NCBI GenBank assembly: GCA_031283385.1
Contig: JAITBW010000027.1
Span: 1-7,388, forward strand
DNA length: 7,388 nucleotides
Source of the DNA: Nitrososphaerota archaeon
GTDB taxonomy: Archaea > Thermoproteota > Bathyarchaeia > Bathyarchaeales > Bathycorpusculaceae
Direction: 5' to 3'
Within the stretch, counting starts at the first letter, position 1. Every line of letters begins with the position of its first letter. This document shows positions 5,611-7,388 of this stretch, piece after piece. The notes beneath the pieces were generated by a model that did not search any database, was not told the DNA's origin, and worked only from the letters and a program-made list of their open reading frames with translations. The translations under genes and the position numbers were made by a program.

Positions 5611-7258
5611 TTACTTCTTCACCTACAATTTTATACGGATAACCCTGCTCAGTAAGAAATAATTGACGATGCATTGAAAAATCTTCCTCTCTGGTATCAC
5701 GGGATACAAGAGTATAAAAATAAGCCTTATTTTCATTCCTCTTAGGACGAAGAATACGTCCAAGCCGCTGAGCCTCCTCCTGCCTTGAACCAAAACTCCC
5801 ACTCACCTCAATTGCCACATTTGCATCTGGCAAATCTATTGCAAAATTCGCAACTTTTGACATCACAAGAAGCGAAATTTCCCCACGTTTAAAACGACCA
5901 TATAATTCCTCACGTTCCTTATGACTTGTCTTACCTGTAATAAGCGGCGCAGAAAACTCTTCAGCAATACCTTTAAGCTGCTCAAGATAAACACCAATAA
6001 TCAAAACATGTGCACCATTATGTTTTACAATTAAATTACGAATTACCGCACACTTATCAGGATTCTCTGCCGCTATACGAAACTTGTCACGCTTAGACGC
6101 AACAGCATAAGACATTTTTAACTCCTCAGGCAAAGAAACACGCACTTCACAACATTCAGCCTGAGCAATCCACCCTTGACCCTCAAGCACTCTCCAACCC
6201 ATTTCATGACGCTTAGGACCAATTAAAGCAAACACATCTGCCTCATGATTATCCTCACGCACAAGAGTAGCAGTTAAACCAAGCCGACGCTTTGCCTGCA
6301 ATTCAGCAGTTATACGAAAAACCGGCGCAGGAAGCGTATGCACCTCATCATAAATTATAAACCCCCAATTACGCCTAGAAAATAAATTAAAATGCTTCTG
6401 CTCACCAGACTTATCCCTTGCACTAACAATCTGATACGTCGAAACCGTTACAGGTCTTATTTCTTTCTTCTCTCCACTATATTCACCAATCAATTCAGGA
6501 TCAATACTTGTTTTATGCATTAATTCACTAATCCACTGCCGCGCAGCAGTAATTGAAGTAGTAAGAATCAACGTTTCCGTTTTCAACTCCGCCATAACCT
6601 CAATCCCAACAATAGTTTTACCCGCACCACAAGGCAAAACCACAACACCATGATCACCCTTACCCCCCACACGAAAAGCACTAGCAGCAGCCAACTGATA
6701 ATCACGAGGCTGAAAAACATCACTCTTTAAATCAAAAAATAGCTTCTCGCCATCCACATACCCTGCCAAGTCCTCTGGTGGAAATTGAATATTCATAAGT
6801 GCCTGTTTTATGTGCCCCCGGAACATAGAATTTATTTTTACCCTATTATTTTGTGGGGTATCGATAAAAAATTTGTAAACTGACTTTTCAGCGCAAAGTT
6901 GTGCCATAATAAATTTGTCGTCTGTTTCAAGAAACAGTTCTCCATGTTCCTTACAAATCCGCACTTTACCATAACGATTAATAATTTGTGTTAAACGGGT
7001 AATAACTGTTTCAGATATAGGATATTTACTATATTTTTCAAGAGATGATAAAATATCTTCACTTTTTACCCCCGCACTTGCTGCGTTCCAAAGAGAAATC
7101 GAAGACATTTTATACGTGTGAACATACTCAGGAGATTTTACCATTTCAGCAAACGCAGAAAGCTCATCACGAGCAGACTCATATGATTCGTTATTTGTCT
7201 CAAGCAACAAAGTCATGTCGCTCTGAACAATAAGCGGTTTGTAAACATCATCAGTCAT
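5603..7258 (-). CDS. XPB/Rad25-type DNA repair helicase (551 aa)
   Basis: ATP-dependent 3'-5' superfamily 2 DNA helicase of the XPB (ERCC3/Ssl2) family, expected to open DNA in nucleotide-excision repair or transcription-linked processes. Residues 1-125 form the XPB N-terminal/Helicase_C_3-like domain, including ISETVITRLTQIINRYGKVRI (81-101). The ATPase core follows: FQPRDYQ (182-188), Walker A LPCGAGKT (208-215), ILTTSITAARQW (231-242), Walker B DEVH (304-307), LTATLVRED (328-336) with the XPB RED triplet, and motif VI QEEAQRLGRILRPK (493-506). All catalytic residues are present. Full length with an N-terminal domain matches bacterial XPB (about 540-550) better than the shorter archaeal forms (about 450). 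The ATG is preceded by GGAG (plus-strand 7268-7271), 9 nt away. It is the first gene of a two-gene operon. The strand composition of the core differs strongly from that of the N-terminal domain. Confidence 0.93.
   Translation of the reverse strand: MTDDVYKPLIVQSDMTLLLETNNESYESARDELSAFAEMVKSPEYVHTYKMSSISLWNAASAGVKSEDILSSLEKYSKYPISETVITRLTQIINRYGKVRICKEHGELFLETDDKFIMAQLCAEKSVYKFFIDTPQNNRVKINSMFRGHIKQALMNIQFPPEDLAGYVDGEKLFFDLKSDVFQPRDYQLAAASAFRVGGKGDHGVVVLPCGAGKTIVGIEVMAELKTETLILTTSITAARQWISELMHKTSIDPELIGEYSGEKKEIRPVTVSTYQIVSARDKSGEQKHFNLFSRRNWGFIIYDEVHTLPAPVFRITAELQAKRRLGLTATLVREDNHEADVFALIGPKRHEMGWRVLEGQGWIAQAECCEVRVSLPEELKMSYAVASKRDKFRIAAENPDKCAVIRNLIVKHNGAHVLIIGVYLEQLKGIAEEFSAPLITGKTSHKEREELYGRFKRGEISLLVMSKVANFAIDLPDANVAIEVSGSFGSRQEEAQRLGRILRPKRNENKAYFYTLVSRDTREEDFSMHRQLFLTEQGYPYKIVGEEVNG
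5619..5624 (-). promoter_or_regulatory. Ribosome binding site for the XPB partner
   Basis: AGGTGA on the minus strand matches the anti-Shine-Dalgarno sequence and lies about 8 nt before the ATG at 5610. It is embedded in the end of the XPB gene, which fixes the start of the partner and supports coupled translation. Confidence 0.6.
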
Positions 7259-7267
7259 TTTTCAAAT

Positions 7268-7271
7268 CTCC
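7268..7271 (-). promoter_or_regulatory. Ribosome binding site for the XPB gene
   Basis: GGAG on the minus strand, 9 nt before the ATG at 7258. It supports that ATG as the start. Confidence 0.5.
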
Positions 7272-7353
7272 ATTATTGAGTAAATCTACCTATTAGAGAT
7301 TATTGCATTTTTAACTACCAAGAGACTTACTAAATAGCGATGATAATGTTTGA

Positions 7354-7368
7354 ATATTTTTATATCAT
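7354..7368 (-). promoter_or_regulatory. TATA-like promoter element upstream of XPB operon
   Basis: Reading the minus strand, GATATAAAAATA is the best TATA-like match upstream of the helicase gene. It would give a start near 7335 and a leader of about 75 nt. A weaker TTAAAAA near 7308-7315 would give a short leader instead. The rest of 7259-7388 is AT-rich and holds no gene that I can see. Confidence 0.35.
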
Positions 7369-7388
7369 TTGCAAATATATCTCAAAAA

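Noticed and set aside
1..7388. tRNA, rRNA, CRISPR array, insertion sequence or attachment site
   Set aside because: No cloverleaf-like segments, regularly spaced direct repeats, transposase motifs or terminal inverted repeats were found by eye on either strand.

Overview
The window most likely comes from an archaeon. Two of its genes belong to the archaeal route to coenzyme A: pantoate kinase and the archaeal-type phosphopantetheine adenylyltransferase. TATA-like boxes stand upstream of several genes, genes end in oligo-T tracts, and the base composition is AT-rich. Shine-Dalgarno-like sites and TTG starts are also used. A mesophilic, gut- or sediment-type lineage such as Bathyarchaeia would fit, but that placement is a guess; no rRNA or tRNA is visible to test it.

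Layout. (1) Bases 1-329 hold the 3' part of an Rrf2-family regulator with a three-cysteine region; its N-terminus lies outside the window. (2) Bases 330-910 are GT-rich and mostly non-coding. They contain a convincing small gene for a 38-residue four-cysteine protein (700-816) with a TATA box at a suitable distance, and a weaker cysteine-containing small ORF (412-531). (3) Bases 911-1270 encode a hypothetical protein with a very basic tail, followed by a GT-rich, oligo-T region. (4) Bases 1533-3715 form a compact plus-strand operon: a membrane protein resembling an ECF-transporter S component (TTG start), pantoate kinase (8-nt overlap) and phosphopantetheine adenylyltransferase (overlapping start). 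A 20-bp perfect palindrome sits directly against a TATA-like element upstream of this operon. (5) Bases 7258-3781 on the minus strand form a two-gene operon: a full-length XPB-type DNA helicase, then a 609-residue helicase-associated protein whose start overlaps the helicase stop by 8 nt. The two operons converge at about 3716-3780.

How the genes work together. The plus-strand operon joins two CoA-pathway enzymes to a probable vitamin-type transporter. This suggests uptake of a CoA precursor. Because this pathway phosphorylates pantoate rather than pantothenate, pantoate is an attractive candidate substrate. The minus-strand operon resembles the bacterial arrangement of XPB next to a helicase-associated-domain protein rather than the usual archaeal XPB-Bax1 pair. 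The C-terminus of the partner and the N-terminus of the helicase appear to carry the same domain. The strand composition of the XPB gene changes sharply near the junction between its N-terminal domain and its ATPase core.
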